Source of the DNA: Selenomonas sputigena_A | GTDB lineage: Bacteria; Bacillota; Negativicutes; Selenomonadales; Selenomonadaceae | Assembly (NCBI RefSeq): GCF_051603425.1 | Contig: NZ_CP194411.1 | Span: forward strand, 1,550,001 to 1,614,000 | Reading direction: 5' to 3' | DNA: 64,000 bases | Notes under the pieces: generated by a model | What the model saw: only the letters and a program-made list of their open reading frames with translations | Databases searched by the model: none | What the model was told of the DNA's origin: nothing | Shown here: positions 1 through 9,614 of the stretch, piece by piece | Layout: every line of letters begins with the position of its first letter | Position numbering within the stretch: the stretch's first letter is position 1 | Position numbers and translations under genes: made by a program

Positions 1-1
1 C

Positions 2-1423
2 GTCTGTGCAAGCGACTGTCTGCTCGACCGCCTGCAGGAAACGGCGGCGTTGCGCCGCGATCTGCAGCGCCTGTCGTTCTCTCTGCCGCCCCAGTTTGCC
101 CATGGGCTTGGGTTTGCCTGGTTGGGGCGCTATCGTGACTATGCGTGCCATGTTTACGGCGAGCGTCTTGTCGAGCGCATCGAAGAGCCTGCCGCCTGCG
201 ATTTTTCCATCGTCATTCCCGTGCGCAACTCCGCCGACACCCTGCGCCATACGCTGGAAACCTGCCTTGCACTTGAAGAAGCCGGAAGCTTTGAAATCGT
301 CGTCAGCGATAATTCCGATGCGGGAAATGACGCGGTGAAAACCCTCTGTGAAGAGTTGGCTGCGCCGCAGATCCGCTATATTCGCACGCCCTTCGTGCTG
401 GAATTGTCCAAGAGCTTCGAGTATGCGATTCTCCATGCGCGCGGGGAATTCATCATCCCGCTTGGTGCGGACGACGGAATCTATCCATGGGCGCTGTGCT
501 ATCTGAAAAAGGCGTTGGAAGAATATCCCGGGACGGAATGCATTGTTTGGAATCGCGATTTCTATACTTGGCCGGGATTTTTCGAAGAAGGCCGTCAGGA
601 TCTGGCAATCCACCTCTATGATAAGGAACAGCCGCTTTACGAAAAGTGGCCGCTTTGCAGAAATCTGCCGTTTTGGATGGAACACATGGGGACTGTGCTC
701 TACAACTTGCCCCTGCTCTATATCAATTCAGGCTTTCGGCGGAGTTATATGATCTGGCTGCTGGAAAAGACGGGAAGGCTCTGGGACGGACCTTCCCAGG
801 ATATGTATATGGCGGCGGTGCAGCTTTTTCTGCGGGAAGATATCCTGCATATCCGACGCTCTTTGACGATGGCCGGCATGTCGGGACATTCAACGGGAGC
901 AGGAACGCAAAATATGCAAAATGAGCTGACGGTATATGCGAGAGAAAATTTGGCGCAGCGTGTGCCGCTGTCACGCCAAATGGGAGAATATGTCTTGGCA
1001 GCAGGCGAGTATACGATTCCCTTTATCGCACGTGCGGGTTTCCTGAGCTTTTATATGAGCATCAAGCGTCTGTTCGATCGTGGAATCATCGACGAAGAAG
1101 CCAATCCGTTTTTGGAAATGGCATGGTTATGGCCGCGCTTTTTAAGACAGATCACGTCTCTCGATATACACTTTGAACGCGAATGGGGCTATGCTCTTTT
1201 CGCTGCGCATCTGGCGGGGGAAGATTGCCTGCGGGAGGTGCGTGCTGCCTATAAGGCGTCATGTGCAAGATTCGTGACATCGACAGGAGGTACAGGACTG
1301 GAACATGATGCCAAACTCGGGTTTGATGCACAGAATATGGCATTGAATATGGATGCTGCCGCCCTCGGCTGCGATACGGTCGCTGCAGCTGTCCGTTTCG
1401 GGAGTGGGCTATTGCATCTTTAA
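2..1423 (+). CDS. GT2 glycosyltransferase, 5' end outside window
   Basis: The reading frame is open from the first bases of the window, so the N-terminus lies upstream. The visible part is a GT-A fold family 2 glycosyltransferase. The opening strand reads FSIVIPVRNSADTLRHTLE and the usual DXD site is represented by GADDGIYPW. It is a near copy of the C-terminal two thirds of the next gene, starting at the equivalent of that gene's position 2369, so the complete protein probably carries the same N-terminal domain of about 300 residues. No signal peptide or membrane span is visible, so a cytoplasmic enzyme is expected. It is the first visible gene of the glycan island. The sugar donor and acceptor cannot be read from the sequence. 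Confidence 0.85.
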   Translation, partial: VCASDCLLDRLQETAALRRDLQRLSFSLPPQFAHGLGFAWLGRYRDYACHVYGERLVERIEEPAACDFSIVIPVRNSADTLRHTLETCLALEEAGSFEIVVSDNSDAGNDAVKTLCEELAAPQIRYIRTPFVLELSKSFEYAILHARGEFIIPLGADDGIYPWALCYLKKALEEYPGTECIVWNRDFYTWPGFFEEGRQDLAIHLYDKEQPLYEKWPLCRNLPFWMEHMGTVLYNLPLLYINSGFRRSYMIWLLEKTGRLWDGPSQDMYMAAVQLFLREDILHIRRSLTMAGMSGHSTGAGTQNMQNELTVYARENLAQRVPLSRQMGEYVLAAGEYTIPFIARAGFLSFYMSIKRLFDRGIIDEEANPFLEMAWLWPRFLRQITSLDIHFEREWGYALFAAHLAGEDCLREVRAAYKASCARFVTSTGGTGLEHDAKLGFDAQNMALNMDAAALGCDTVAAAVRFGSGLLHL

Positions 1424-1447
1424 GGGAGAGAGGAATCTGAGGAATCG

Positions 1448-3787
1448 ATGAAAATGCAGCAGGGAAAAAGAGATATGAATGTATATATGGCGCGGGTTCG
1501 AGCCATACGTCACAAAATCGAACACGAAAGGGACCTGGCAGATGCCGCAGCAGCGCTCGACAAACTGTCGGCTGTTTATCCCCAGCGCCTTGAGTATCTG
1601 CTCGCACGCGTCGCGTTGCTGCTCAAGCAGGGGGAGGACAAGCGGCTTTGCCGTGCAATGCTTGACGGCATGGATCAGGAATTTTATGCGCGCCCGGAGC
1701 TGACGGATCTTTTCCTGCTCAAGAGCCGCACCTTTCCGGCCGGCTCCCTGGGCGAGCGTCAATGCCTTTTTTCCGGGGAGTATTACAGAACGGGGGAATT
1801 GCCGGCCGAGGCTTTTTCGAAACTTGCCGCTAGCCGGGAGAACTTCCTCATGACGGGCGACGCTGCAGCGCTTCGCGCACTGGCAGAACAGTATTACATC
1901 GTGCGTGACTGGAACATGTACTTCGTTTTGATGATGGCTGTGTTGAAGCTTGAAGAGCGTCTTGGAGATTGGGAAGAAGAGCTTTTGGAAGACGCTGGCC
2001 AGACGTTTCTCTGGCAGAAGACGGCGAATGTCGCCTATATTGCAAAGATGCTGCTGGGGGAAAAAACCTATACGTTTTTGCTTCCGTCGGAAACGGAAGA
2101 CGAGGCCGTGCGAAGCCGCGACTTGGCGCGTGCTCTTGCCATACTCGGCCAGCAGACGATCCTTTTCCTGCCCGACGGCAGGGAAGAGCCTCTCAGTGCG
2201 CCGTCGGCAGCAGCTGCCGCCCGCAATGCGGTTATGACGGCGGCGGTTGAGGAGATGTCCATCGTTGTCCGCTGTCCCCGTATTCTGGAGGCGGGACAGG
2301 CGCAGGATACGATGCCGGCGGTGATGCATCTCATAGCCTTTTCGCTCGAGCAGGACGCCGCGCCTGTCGTCTGTGCAAGCGACCGCCTGCTCGATCGTCT
2401 GCAAAAAGCGGCATCATTGCGCCGCGATCTGCAGCGGCTGTCGTTCTCCCTGTCGCCGCAGTTTGCCCATGGGCTTGGGTTTGCCTGGCTGGGGCGCTAT
2501 CGTGACTATGCGTGCCATGTTTACGGCGAGCGTCTTGTCGAGTGCATCGAAGAGCCTGCCGCCTGTGATTTTTCTATTGTCATTCCCGTGCGCAATTCCG
2601 CCGACACCCTGCGCCATACGCTGGAAACCTGCCTTGCACTTGAAGAAGCCGGAAGCTTTGAAGTCGTCGTCAGCGATAATTCCGATGCGGGAAATAACGC
2701 GGTGAAAACCCTCTGTGAAGAGTTGGCTGTGCCGCAGATTCGCTATATTCGCACGCCCTTCGTGCTGGAATTGTCCAAGAGCTTCGAGTATGCGATTCTC
2801 CAGGCGCGCGGGGAATTCATCATCCCGCTTGGCGCAGATGACGGAATCTATCCATGGGCGCTGCGCTATCTGAAAAAGGCGCTGGAAGAGTATCCATCGA
2901 TGGACTGCATTGTTTGGGATCGTGACTTCTATACTTGGCCGGGATTCTATGAAGAAGGGATGCAAGCGCTGACTGTCGGTCTCTATGACAAGGAACAGCC
3001 TCTTTATGAAAAGTGGCTGCTGCGCAGAGAACTGCCGTTTTGGATGGAACGCATGGGGACTGTGCTCTACAACTTGCCCCTGCTCTATATCAATTCAGGC
3101 TTTCGGCGGAGCTATATGATCTGGCTGCTGGAAAAGACGGGAAGGCTCTGGGACGGACCTTCCCAGGATATGTATATGGCGGCTGTGCAGCTCTTTTTGC
3201 GGGAAGATATCCTGCATATCCGATGCTCCTTAACGATGGCCGGTCAGTCGGGTCATTCAACGGGAGCAGCGACGCAGATCGGGCAAAATGATCTGGCTGC
3301 ACACGCGAAGTCGGATTTAGCGAAACGCCTGCCGCTGTCATGCCAAATGGGCGAATATGTGCGTGCGGCGGGCGAGTGCATGATTCCTTATATTATACGC
3401 GCAGATTTTTTGGCCTTTTATATGAGCATCAGACGTCTTTCCGATCGGGGGATTGCAGACGAGAAAGCACAGCCGTTTTTGGAAATGGGCTGGCTGTTGC
3501 CGCGTTTTCTTGAACGGATTGCCTCGTTCGATATGAGTTTTGAGCGCGAATGGGGCTATGCGCTTGCCGCGGGGCGTCTGGGCGGGGAAGATTGCCTGCG
3601 GGAAGTGCGTTCTGCCTATGGAGCGGCATGCACAAAACTTGAAGCGGCAGGAAAGCTAAAGTTTGGGCGCATTGCAGAACTCGGATTTCATGCACGGAGC
3701 ATGAAACTGGATGTAGATGCTGCCGCCCTCGGCTGCGATACGGTTGCTGCGGCTGTCCGTCTTGGGAGTGAAGTTCTGCATCTTTGA
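1448..3787 (+). CDS. GT2 glycosyltransferase with unknown N-terminal domain
   Basis: A protein of about 779 residues in two parts. Residues 1 to about 320 match no domain I recognise; they contain helical stretches and one α/β-looking strand (YTFLLPSE). Residues about 350–600 are a GT2 glycosyltransferase with FSIVIPVRNSADTLRHTLE and GADDGIYPW in the nucleotide/metal site. The tail is helical and ends in an Ala/Leu-rich segment shared with the upstream paralogue. An alternative start at 1484 has its own purine-rich ribosome-binding sequence and would remove 12 residues. The gene follows its paralogue by 24 bp and precedes the nucleotidyltransferase by 14 bp, so it is part of the same transcript. 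Fold assignment is secure; donor and acceptor are unknown. Confidence 0.85.
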   Translation: MKMQQGKRDMNVYMARVRAIRHKIEHERDLADAAAALDKLSAVYPQRLEYLLARVALLLKQGEDKRLCRAMLDGMDQEFYARPELTDLFLLKSRTFPAGSLGERQCLFSGEYYRTGELPAEAFSKLAASRENFLMTGDAAALRALAEQYYIVRDWNMYFVLMMAVLKLEERLGDWEEELLEDAGQTFLWQKTANVAYIAKMLLGEKTYTFLLPSETEDEAVRSRDLARALAILGQQTILFLPDGREEPLSAPSAAAAARNAVMTAAVEEMSIVVRCPRILEAGQAQDTMPAVMHLIAFSLEQDAAPVVCASDRLLDRLQKAASLRRDLQRLSFSLSPQFAHGLGFAWLGRYRDYACHVYGERLVECIEEPAACDFSIVIPVRNSADTLRHTLETCLALEEAGSFEVVVSDNSDAGNNAVKTLCEELAVPQIRYIRTPFVLELSKSFEYAILQARGEFIIPLGADDGIYPWALRYLKKALEEYPSMDCIVWDRDFYTWPGFYEEGMQALTVGLYDKEQPLYEKWLLRRELPFWMERMGTVLYNLPLLYINSGFRRSYMIWLLEKTGRLWDGPSQDMYMAAVQLFLREDILHIRCSLTMAGQSGHSTGAATQIGQNDLAAHAKSDLAKRLPLSCQMGEYVRAAGECMIPYIIRADFLAFYMSIRRLSDRGIADEKAQPFLEMGWLLPRFLERIASFDMSFEREWGYALAAGRLGGEDCLREVRSAYGAACTKLEAAGKLKFGRIAELGFHARSMKLDVDAAALGCDTVAAAVRLGSEVLHL

Positions 3788-3801
3788 AAAGGAAATGAAG
3801 A

Positions 3802-4518
3802 ATGGAAAATACATATTATCGTGCCGAGCGTGCTGTCATTCTTGCGGCGGGACGCGGTGAACGGCTGCGTCCCCTGACGGATCAGATGCCGAAACCCATG
3901 GTGCGTGTCGGCGAAAGGCGCATCATCGATACCTTGCTTTGTGCAATACGAGCGGCAGGCATTTCGGAAATCTATATTGTACGCGGTTATTTGGGGGAGA
4001 AGTTCGAGATCCTCCGAGAGGAGTATCCCGAAATCAAGTTTATCGACAATCCGTTGTGGCATGAGGCGAATAATGTGACGTCCGTCCTTGCGGCGGGAAG
4101 GCTCGTGGAAAATGCCTTCATCATTGAGGGCGATCTCTTCCTGCAGAATCCTGCCTTGCTTCATCCGGTGCAGCAGACATCAAATTATCTGGCGATTCCC
4201 GTTGAAGAAACGGACGATTGGTGTTTTTTCCCCGATGAAAACGGCATTATACGTCGTATGTCCGTCGGCGGCAGGAATTGCTGGAAGATGGTTGGCATAT
4301 CCTATTGGACACCGGAGGATGGGAGAAAGCTTGCACGCTCGATGCAGCGTCTCTTTGACAGTCCCGGCGGGCCTGCACGGTACTGGGATGAAGCGGCGCT
4401 TGCCGATGATATGGATGACTTTGCGATTCATGTGCGTCCGTGCCGTGAGGAGGATGTGCAGGAGATCGATACCGTGGCGGAGCTGGAGGCTCTCAGGCAG
4501 CTTGCCATGGAAAGCTAA
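3802..4518 (+). CDS. LicC/PntC-like nucleotidyltransferase
   Basis: A 238-residue sugar-phosphate/alcohol-phosphate nucleotidyltransferase of the NTP_transferase family. Near the N-terminus VILAAGRGERLRPLTDQMPK is the nucleotide-binding signature, including the conserved Lys. IIEGDLFL supplies the metal-binding Asp and NNVTSV a further conserved LicC-type stretch. LicC makes CDP-choline, and related PntC enzymes make CMP-2-aminoethylphosphonate. The next gene is a PEP mutase, so activation of a phosphonate with CTP is the most attractive role. That specificity is inferred from neighbourhood. A choline-phosphate or ethanolamine-phosphate cytidylyltransferase is the alternative. Confidence 0.8.
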   Translation: MENTYYRAERAVILAAGRGERLRPLTDQMPKPMVRVGERRIIDTLLCAIRAAGISEIYIVRGYLGEKFEILREEYPEIKFIDNPLWHEANNVTSVLAAGRLVENAFIIEGDLFLQNPALLHPVQQTSNYLAIPVEETDDWCFFPDENGIIRRMSVGGRNCWKMVGISYWTPEDGRKLARSMQRLFDSPGGPARYWDEAALADDMDDFAIHVRPCREEDVQEIDTVAELEALRQLAMES

Positions 4519-4588
4519 GGAGGCAGGCCGAAGGCGCAGACCGATTGGATAGGTTTCTGCAAGGTGTGAGGACATAGATCCTCAAAGT
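4519..4588. repeat. decayed copy of the palindromic repeat family
   Basis: The gap between two island genes contains a stretch at 4527–4548 that matches the repeat seen at 61216–61239 apart from one missing C and one missing G. The missing bases are opposite each other in a hairpin: the arm is GCC-GAA-GGC here and GCCC-GAA-GGGC at 61216. The remainder, to about 4588, aligns only loosely with the second half of the repeat. This is the only copy noticed in the glycan island. Confidence 0.5.
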
Positions 4589-4608
4589 TTATGGGGAAAG
4601 AGGCTGAC

Positions 4609-5907
4609 ATGGAAAAAATTGCTTATGCGTGCTTCTGCACGGATGTGCTTCATGAAGGGCACAGGAATATCCTGCGCGAAGCCAAGAAACGCGGTACAGT
4701 TGTGGCAGGCGTCCTATCGGATCGCGAGATGGTTCGTTACAATCGATTTCCCATCATATCTCTTGAAGAGCGCATTGCACTTCTGGAAAATGAACCGGAG
4801 GTGTCGCGCGTCATTGTACAGGATACCATCATGTACGATGGGGTGATCGCGGAACTTCGGCCGGATTTTGTTATACATGGGGATAACTGGCGCGGGGGAC
4901 CGATGTCGTCGATTCGCCGCAATGTCTTGAAGAATCTGGAAAGAATGGGAGGGGAACTCATCGAGGTTCCCTATACATGGAACCCTGCGGTTAAAAAAAT
5001 CGATGAACGTATGAAGGAAAGGCTTGTCATGCCTGAATTCCGGCGACGCCGCCTGCGTCGCTTGCTGGATATTGTCCCCATCGTCAAGACCATCGAGGTG
5101 CACGACGGGCTTACGGGACTTCTGGCGGAAAAGACCGTTGTCGAACACGAGGGGGGGCTTGACCAGTTTGACGCTCTTTGGATCTCAAGCCTTTGCGATT
5201 CGACGGCGAAGGGAAAGCCTGATATCGAGCTTGTCGACATGTCGTCGCGCATCCGCACGATTGATGACGTCATGGATGTCACGACGAAACCCATCATCCT
5301 CGATGCCGATACGGGCGGTCTCATCGAGCATTTCGTTTATCATGTGCATACTTTGGAGCGCATGGGGGTCTCAGCCGTGATCTTGGAGGACAAGATCGGG
5401 CTCAAGAAGAACTCTCTCTTTGGGACGGAGGTCGAGCAGCAGCAGGATACCATCGAACATTTTGCGGCAAAGATTGCGGCGGGAAAGGAAGCGCAGCGTA
5501 CAGATGATTTCATGATCATTGCGCGCATCGAGAGCCTGATTTTGGAAAAGGGGCTGGCGGATGCCCTGGAGCGTGCCGAAGCCTATGTTGCGGCAGGTGC
5601 AGACGGCATCATGATACATTCGCGCCGGAAGGAGCCCGCCGAGGTATTTGCCTTTGCCGATGCCTTCCGCAAAAGGCATCCTGCCGTACCCCTTGTCGCT
5701 GTGCCGACTTCTTATTGTGCCGTGACGGAAGCCGAGCTGCAGAGCCATGGCATAAATATCGTAATCTATGCGAATCAGCTCACGCGCAGCGCCTTTCCGG
5801 CGATGGAGCGCACGGCCAAATCCATCCTGCAGCACCATCGAGCGCTTGAAGCTGATGCAGGGCTGATGCCGTTCAAGGAGATTATCCGTCTGATTGATGA
5901 TATTTAA
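4609..5907 (+). CDS. pepM: phosphoenolpyruvate mutase with N-terminal cytidylyltransferase-like domain
   Basis: Forms the C–P bond by rearranging PEP to phosphonopyruvate, the committing step of phosphonate synthesis. Residues 1–140 are a cytidylyltransferase-like domain with HEGH at 15–18. The second nucleotide-binding signature of that family (RTEGIST) was not seen, so its activity is uncertain. Residues about 150–430 are PEP mutase: DADTGG at 232–237 supplies metal-binding aspartates, and EDKIGLKKNSLFG at 260–272 is the loop that separates mutases from isocitrate lyase relatives. The length and architecture resemble AepX-type mutases of glycan loci. I chose the ATG at 4609 because a purine-rich site (GGGGAAAGAGG) precedes it and family members begin just before the first strand; an ATG at 4591 is possible. 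No dedicated phosphonopyruvate decarboxylase or AEP transaminase is adjacent. Confidence 0.9.
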   Translation: MEKIAYACFCTDVLHEGHRNILREAKKRGTVVAGVLSDREMVRYNRFPIISLEERIALLENEPEVSRVIVQDTIMYDGVIAELRPDFVIHGDNWRGGPMSSIRRNVLKNLERMGGELIEVPYTWNPAVKKIDERMKERLVMPEFRRRRLRRLLDIVPIVKTIEVHDGLTGLLAEKTVVEHEGGLDQFDALWISSLCDSTAKGKPDIELVDMSSRIRTIDDVMDVTTKPIILDADTGGLIEHFVYHVHTLERMGVSAVILEDKIGLKKNSLFGTEVEQQQDTIEHFAAKIAAGKEAQRTDDFMIIARIESLILEKGLADALERAEAYVAAGADGIMIHSRRKEPAEVFAFADAFRKRHPAVPLVAVPTSYCAVTEAELQSHGINIVIYANQLTRSAFPAMERTAKSILQHHRALEADAGLMPFKEIIRLIDDI

Positions 5908-5922
5908 GGGAAGTGGGAACCC

Positions 5923-7989
5923 ATGGGAGCGACAGGACAGGCGGCTTGGGAAACTGCCGAGGAGGATGCACTGTTTTGCTGGCTCACGGACGCCGTGCGC
6001 ACAGAAAACTATACAGAGGAATACTGTGAGAAATTAGAAGCGTACCAAAGCGTCACGGCAAACGAGGCGGCGGTCTTTTACTTCGCGGCACGCCTGGCTT
6101 TTTCTCTTGACGAGCTGCACGAAGCGTACCGGTTGGCTCATGAGGCGTATAAGAGGAGAAAACTCAGCCATAAAATCTGGCAGCTTCTCTTTCAGCTTGA
6201 TGATGCTCTGGGGTTTGATGAGGAGGCGATATTCTTCAAGGCGCTTTGCCAGCAGCATATGGATATATCCGTAGGCGTCCCTCGTTTTGACAATCCTGCT
6301 TACCAGGACAGTCTTTTCAAAGGATTCCTCATGGTGCAGGCACCGCCCTTTCGCTTTGATTTTGCGGAAACGCCGGATGGAGAGCAAACGTTGCTGCTCA
6401 TGAGCTCCGTGGGGCAGTTCCTTTTGAGCGAGCCTGGTACGGACGTCTCCTATCGCTATTATTGCGGGGTTTATAATGCTTGGGATTTTTTCCATATACG
6501 AGCGAACAGCCTGGATTGGATGAAACGCGGCGGCGCATCGCTCCTGGGGGATTACAGTGGATTCGTTTTCGATATCATGAAAGCGCGGCGCATGGAAAGA
6601 ACCGCTGAAATCCAGGGGGAATGCATTCTGCCTGCAGCTGCGTCCGCAGAAAATCAGAGACTTTTGCTGCGAGAAGGAAAGACGGAAGGAAGTGTTTTCC
6701 TGGGTCGTGAGGAATTCCGCTTCCTGAGGCTTTCCGGTGAAACACATCTCGAATCAACAGAGCCTTTTGTTATGGGAGCGCCAATACGGTTAGGGCATAG
6801 TCCGAGACGGAAAAGGCTTGTGCTGAATATCCTGCTTGATGGGTTGAGCTGGCCGGCGATGAAGCTCAATGAATTCCGGCATATACCGAATCTTATAAAG
6901 TTTTTTTCCAAAGGAATTATTTTTAATAACAATTACTCTGTGTCGGAATATACCTTTGTATCGCTTGGCACGATTGAGACAGGCATGGCGATGCATCGTT
7001 CCCAGGTCGTTTGGGATAAACCGATGTTTACACTGGAAAAAGATATCGTGACGATTTCTGAGCAGATGAAAGCACTCGGTTACTATTGCGTGAACGTCAT
7101 GGGGGATGGGCGCGGTATTTATGACGGGGTGACGCGCGGTTTTGATCGGCTGATCGTCAATCCCTATCTTGCCATTCCTGCCTATGAAGGCGTAGAACGC
7201 ACGATCTCCCATCTTGAAGCTTTTGAGGAATGTGACAACTATGTATTTCTCCATGTGAGTGATCCTCATCCGATGTCGAGCATAATGGTGCCGCTTTCCC
7301 CTAAGACACAAACACATTTCCCGTGGCAGGGGATGATTGTGCAGGATGAGGAGGATGGTGTTTCCGTGCGCCTTCCTTTCAACGATGTTTATATCTACGA
7401 TAATCCCTATCGTATCGAGGCAATGGATCGAGTGCTTGGGCAGCTTTTTGCCTATATAGAGGAACATTATGCGCCGGAGGATTTCATTATTCATGCTTAC
7501 TCCGACCACGGCAGTGCGGTTTATACGGAAGATCCGTGGTACTTCTCGGAAGCACAGTGCGGTGCAGCATTGCTGGTGCGGGGCGCCGGAATCCCACAGA
7601 TCGGGTTTGCCGAGGAGCTTACCGGCAATCTCGATATCTATCCCATTATGGAAAAAACCGTAGGCTTTTCTGCGCCGCCTGGGCAGCTTGACGGCAGTCT
7701 GCCGCGTGCTTTTGGCGGCGAAGGCCGCCGCTATGCAATCAGTAATTCCATTTATCCGGGACAGACGTATAAACTCAGCATACGTACAATGGAGCATGAA
7801 TTCCGCCTTGAATCGGAAAAACCGACGCATCACGACGGCACGGTGGATATGAGCCTTTTTTCCAGTCATATCTATACGCGCGATGCAGCGCATAGGGAAG
7901 TGTTTGACGAAGCGCTGCATGCGGAATTTCTTTCCCTTGCGCACAGCCACACAGTTTCGTTCCATGAACGTTGGGAGGAAGATCGATGA
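5923..7989 (+). CDS. sulfatase/alkaline-phosphatase-fold protein, paralogue 1
   Basis: A 688-residue protein. Residues 1–130 are helical and TPR-like, the middle region is unrecognised, and residues about 298–640 have the alkaline phosphatase superfamily fold. Likely metal ligands are D306 (in LLDG), D528 and H529 (in YSDHG); HVSDPH at 444–449 matches the histidine-rich site. T344 in EYTFVSLGTIETG sits where sulfatases carry the Cys/Ser nucleophile. A Thr there is typical of phospho-transfer and phosphodiester enzymes such as LtaS and EptA-type proteins, but those are membrane proteins and this one has no signal peptide or membrane span. It lies 15 bp after the PEP mutase, which makes a phosphonate or phosphate substrate plausible. 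Function is inferred only. Confidence 0.75.
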   Translation: MGATGQAAWETAEEDALFCWLTDAVRTENYTEEYCEKLEAYQSVTANEAAVFYFAARLAFSLDELHEAYRLAHEAYKRRKLSHKIWQLLFQLDDALGFDEEAIFFKALCQQHMDISVGVPRFDNPAYQDSLFKGFLMVQAPPFRFDFAETPDGEQTLLLMSSVGQFLLSEPGTDVSYRYYCGVYNAWDFFHIRANSLDWMKRGGASLLGDYSGFVFDIMKARRMERTAEIQGECILPAAASAENQRLLLREGKTEGSVFLGREEFRFLRLSGETHLESTEPFVMGAPIRLGHSPRRKRLVLNILLDGLSWPAMKLNEFRHIPNLIKFFSKGIIFNNNYSVSEYTFVSLGTIETGMAMHRSQVVWDKPMFTLEKDIVTISEQMKALGYYCVNVMGDGRGIYDGVTRGFDRLIVNPYLAIPAYEGVERTISHLEAFEECDNYVFLHVSDPHPMSSIMVPLSPKTQTHFPWQGMIVQDEEDGVSVRLPFNDVYIYDNPYRIEAMDRVLGQLFAYIEEHYAPEDFIIHAYSDHGSAVYTEDPWYFSEAQCGAALLVRGAGIPQIGFAEELTGNLDIYPIMEKTVGFSAPPGQLDGSLPRAFGGEGRRYAISNSIYPGQTYKLSIRTMEHEFRLESEKPTHHDGTVDMSLFSSHIYTRDAAHREVFDEALHAEFLSLAHSHTVSFHERWEEDR

Positions 7990-9614
7990 GTTGTTTGGAA
8001 CCTGTCTCTCTGCCGCTCGTGAGCATCCTGATGCCGACCCACAACCGTCCGGAATTTTTCCGCTTGGCGCTTGAAAGCGCCCTGGCGCAGACGTATGCGA
8101 ATATCGAAATCCTTGTCAGCGACAACAGCGACGACGAAAACACGGCAGAGCTTATGAAGCACTATGCGAAGGATACGCGCATCCGCTATAAGAGAAACCG
8201 GGGCTTTGACAGCGAAAGCAACTGGCTTTGGCCGCTTGGCGAGGCGCGCGGCGAATATTTTGCTTACCTCTTCGATGACGATTTGTTTGCCCCCGAGAAG
8301 ATTGCACGCATGGCAGCGATCTTTCAAGAAGAGGAAGGGATTGTCCTTGTGACCTCGAGGTGCATGGAAATTGATGCGCAGGGGCGTGAAATATGCGGGA
8401 AGGCAAGGTGCAGGGAGGGTTTTGCCGCCGGCCGCGTCAAGGGAAAGCAAGCGATAATGGCAATGGTGGACGGACAGGTAAATCTCGTCGGTGAATTTAC
8501 GGCAGCGCTCGTGCCGCGTCGTTTCCGGAGCTTTGTAGAGGCTGTTTTGAGAGCGAGAACGGCATTGCCGGATGTGGAAGTATGGGTGCGCATCCTGCAG
8601 GAAGGAGACCTTTATTTTTTCTCCGAACCGCTGGGTTTTGTGCGTCGTCATGCGGGACAGAGAACGACCAATCCTTATGTGCATATTGACGGTGTTTTTC
8701 GTTGGGCGTGGCTTATCGGGCAGGAGCTGCGCACGGCGGATCAAGCGCAGAAGCGCTTCTTGCTCGAAAAGTTGGGGGAGCTTCTTTTTTATGGCTTTGA
8801 TACATGGCAGCGGGTGCAGCATATTCTGACGCGGGAGAATATTACAGAGGAAGGCGTTGAGCAACGTTGCTGTGAAAGGGATTTCTTTGCGCTTGTCGAC
8901 GCCTGGGCCAAAGAGCTCCACGCGCTTGGGAAAACAGAGCTTTCCTTTTTGCCGCGTTTTGCAGGCATTGCTGATTTCTGGGGAAGCCCTCGGGGAAAGC
9001 GGTGCTTGCTTCTCCTTGAACTTGACGGTGCGATGGATGTGTCTGCCCTGCGCTTTTTGGTGCAGGAGGCGTCGGGAGATTTTGATATCTGTTTTTTAGG
9101 CGAAGGAGAATTGCAGGGCAGGAGATTTGCGCAGGAGAGCGGCAGCTCTCTTTTGGAAGGGAGACCGGGTGAAAACGTATTCCTTTGCAACACCGCAGTG
9201 CGGCTGCACCCTGAGGCGGAAATCATCGTGCGAGTGCCGGCCTCCTGCCGTCTGCAAAGTGGCTCTTTGCGGGAACTTGTTTCTTGCTTTGAGCATTTGC
9301 AAAAGGAGGCGCGTTACAGCGTGGGATGCGTCATTCCCCTGTCTGGGGGGGAATTTCATCCCGATTCAGGGCGGGTCATAGATATTCCGTCGGAAAGCGC
9401 CGCTGTTTATACTTTTGCGAATTATGATCCGGCACCGTTGGGAGCGTGTCTTCTGACGCGTCTTTTCTGGCTGCAGCTCGGCGGCTTTTGTCGGGAAGAA
9501 GAACTTCGGGCATATTGCACAAAGCATGGCTATGGCATTGCCGTGGCGAAAAAAGCTGCTGCCCATTGGTATGCTCCCGGGGGAAAGAAAGGAGAGAATC
9601 ATCTTGAAAAATAA
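7986..9614 (+). CDS. GT2 glycosyltransferase with extra C-terminal domain
   Basis: A protein of about 542 residues. The N-terminal third is a GT2 glycosyltransferase: LVSILMPTHNRPEFF forms the first strand and YLFDDDLF holds the metal-binding aspartates. This domain closely resembles the second half of the gene at 25151. The C-terminal 200 residues begin with a strand (CLLLLELDGAMD) and resemble a second, degenerate GT-A-like unit, but I cannot name it. The ATG at 7986 overlaps the upstream stop as ATGA and has GGGAGGAAG just before it; the in-frame ATG at 7971 lacks such a site. Translational coupling to the sulfatase-fold gene is likely. Confidence 0.8.
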   Translation: MSCLEPVSLPLVSILMPTHNRPEFFRLALESALAQTYANIEILVSDNSDDENTAELMKHYAKDTRIRYKRNRGFDSESNWLWPLGEARGEYFAYLFDDDLFAPEKIARMAAIFQEEEGIVLVTSRCMEIDAQGREICGKARCREGFAAGRVKGKQAIMAMVDGQVNLVGEFTAALVPRRFRSFVEAVLRARTALPDVEVWVRILQEGDLYFFSEPLGFVRRHAGQRTTNPYVHIDGVFRWAWLIGQELRTADQAQKRFLLEKLGELLFYGFDTWQRVQHILTRENITEEGVEQRCCERDFFALVDAWAKELHALGKTELSFLPRFAGIADFWGSPRGKRCLLLLELDGAMDVSALRFLVQEASGDFDICFLGEGELQGRRFAQESGSSLLEGRPGENVFLCNTAVRLHPEAEIIVRVPASCRLQSGSLRELVSCFEHLQKEARYSVGCVIPLSGGEFHPDSGRVIDIPSESAAVYTFANYDPAPLGACLLTRLFWLQLGGFCREEELRAYCTKHGYGIAVAKKAAAHWYAPGGKKGENHLEK

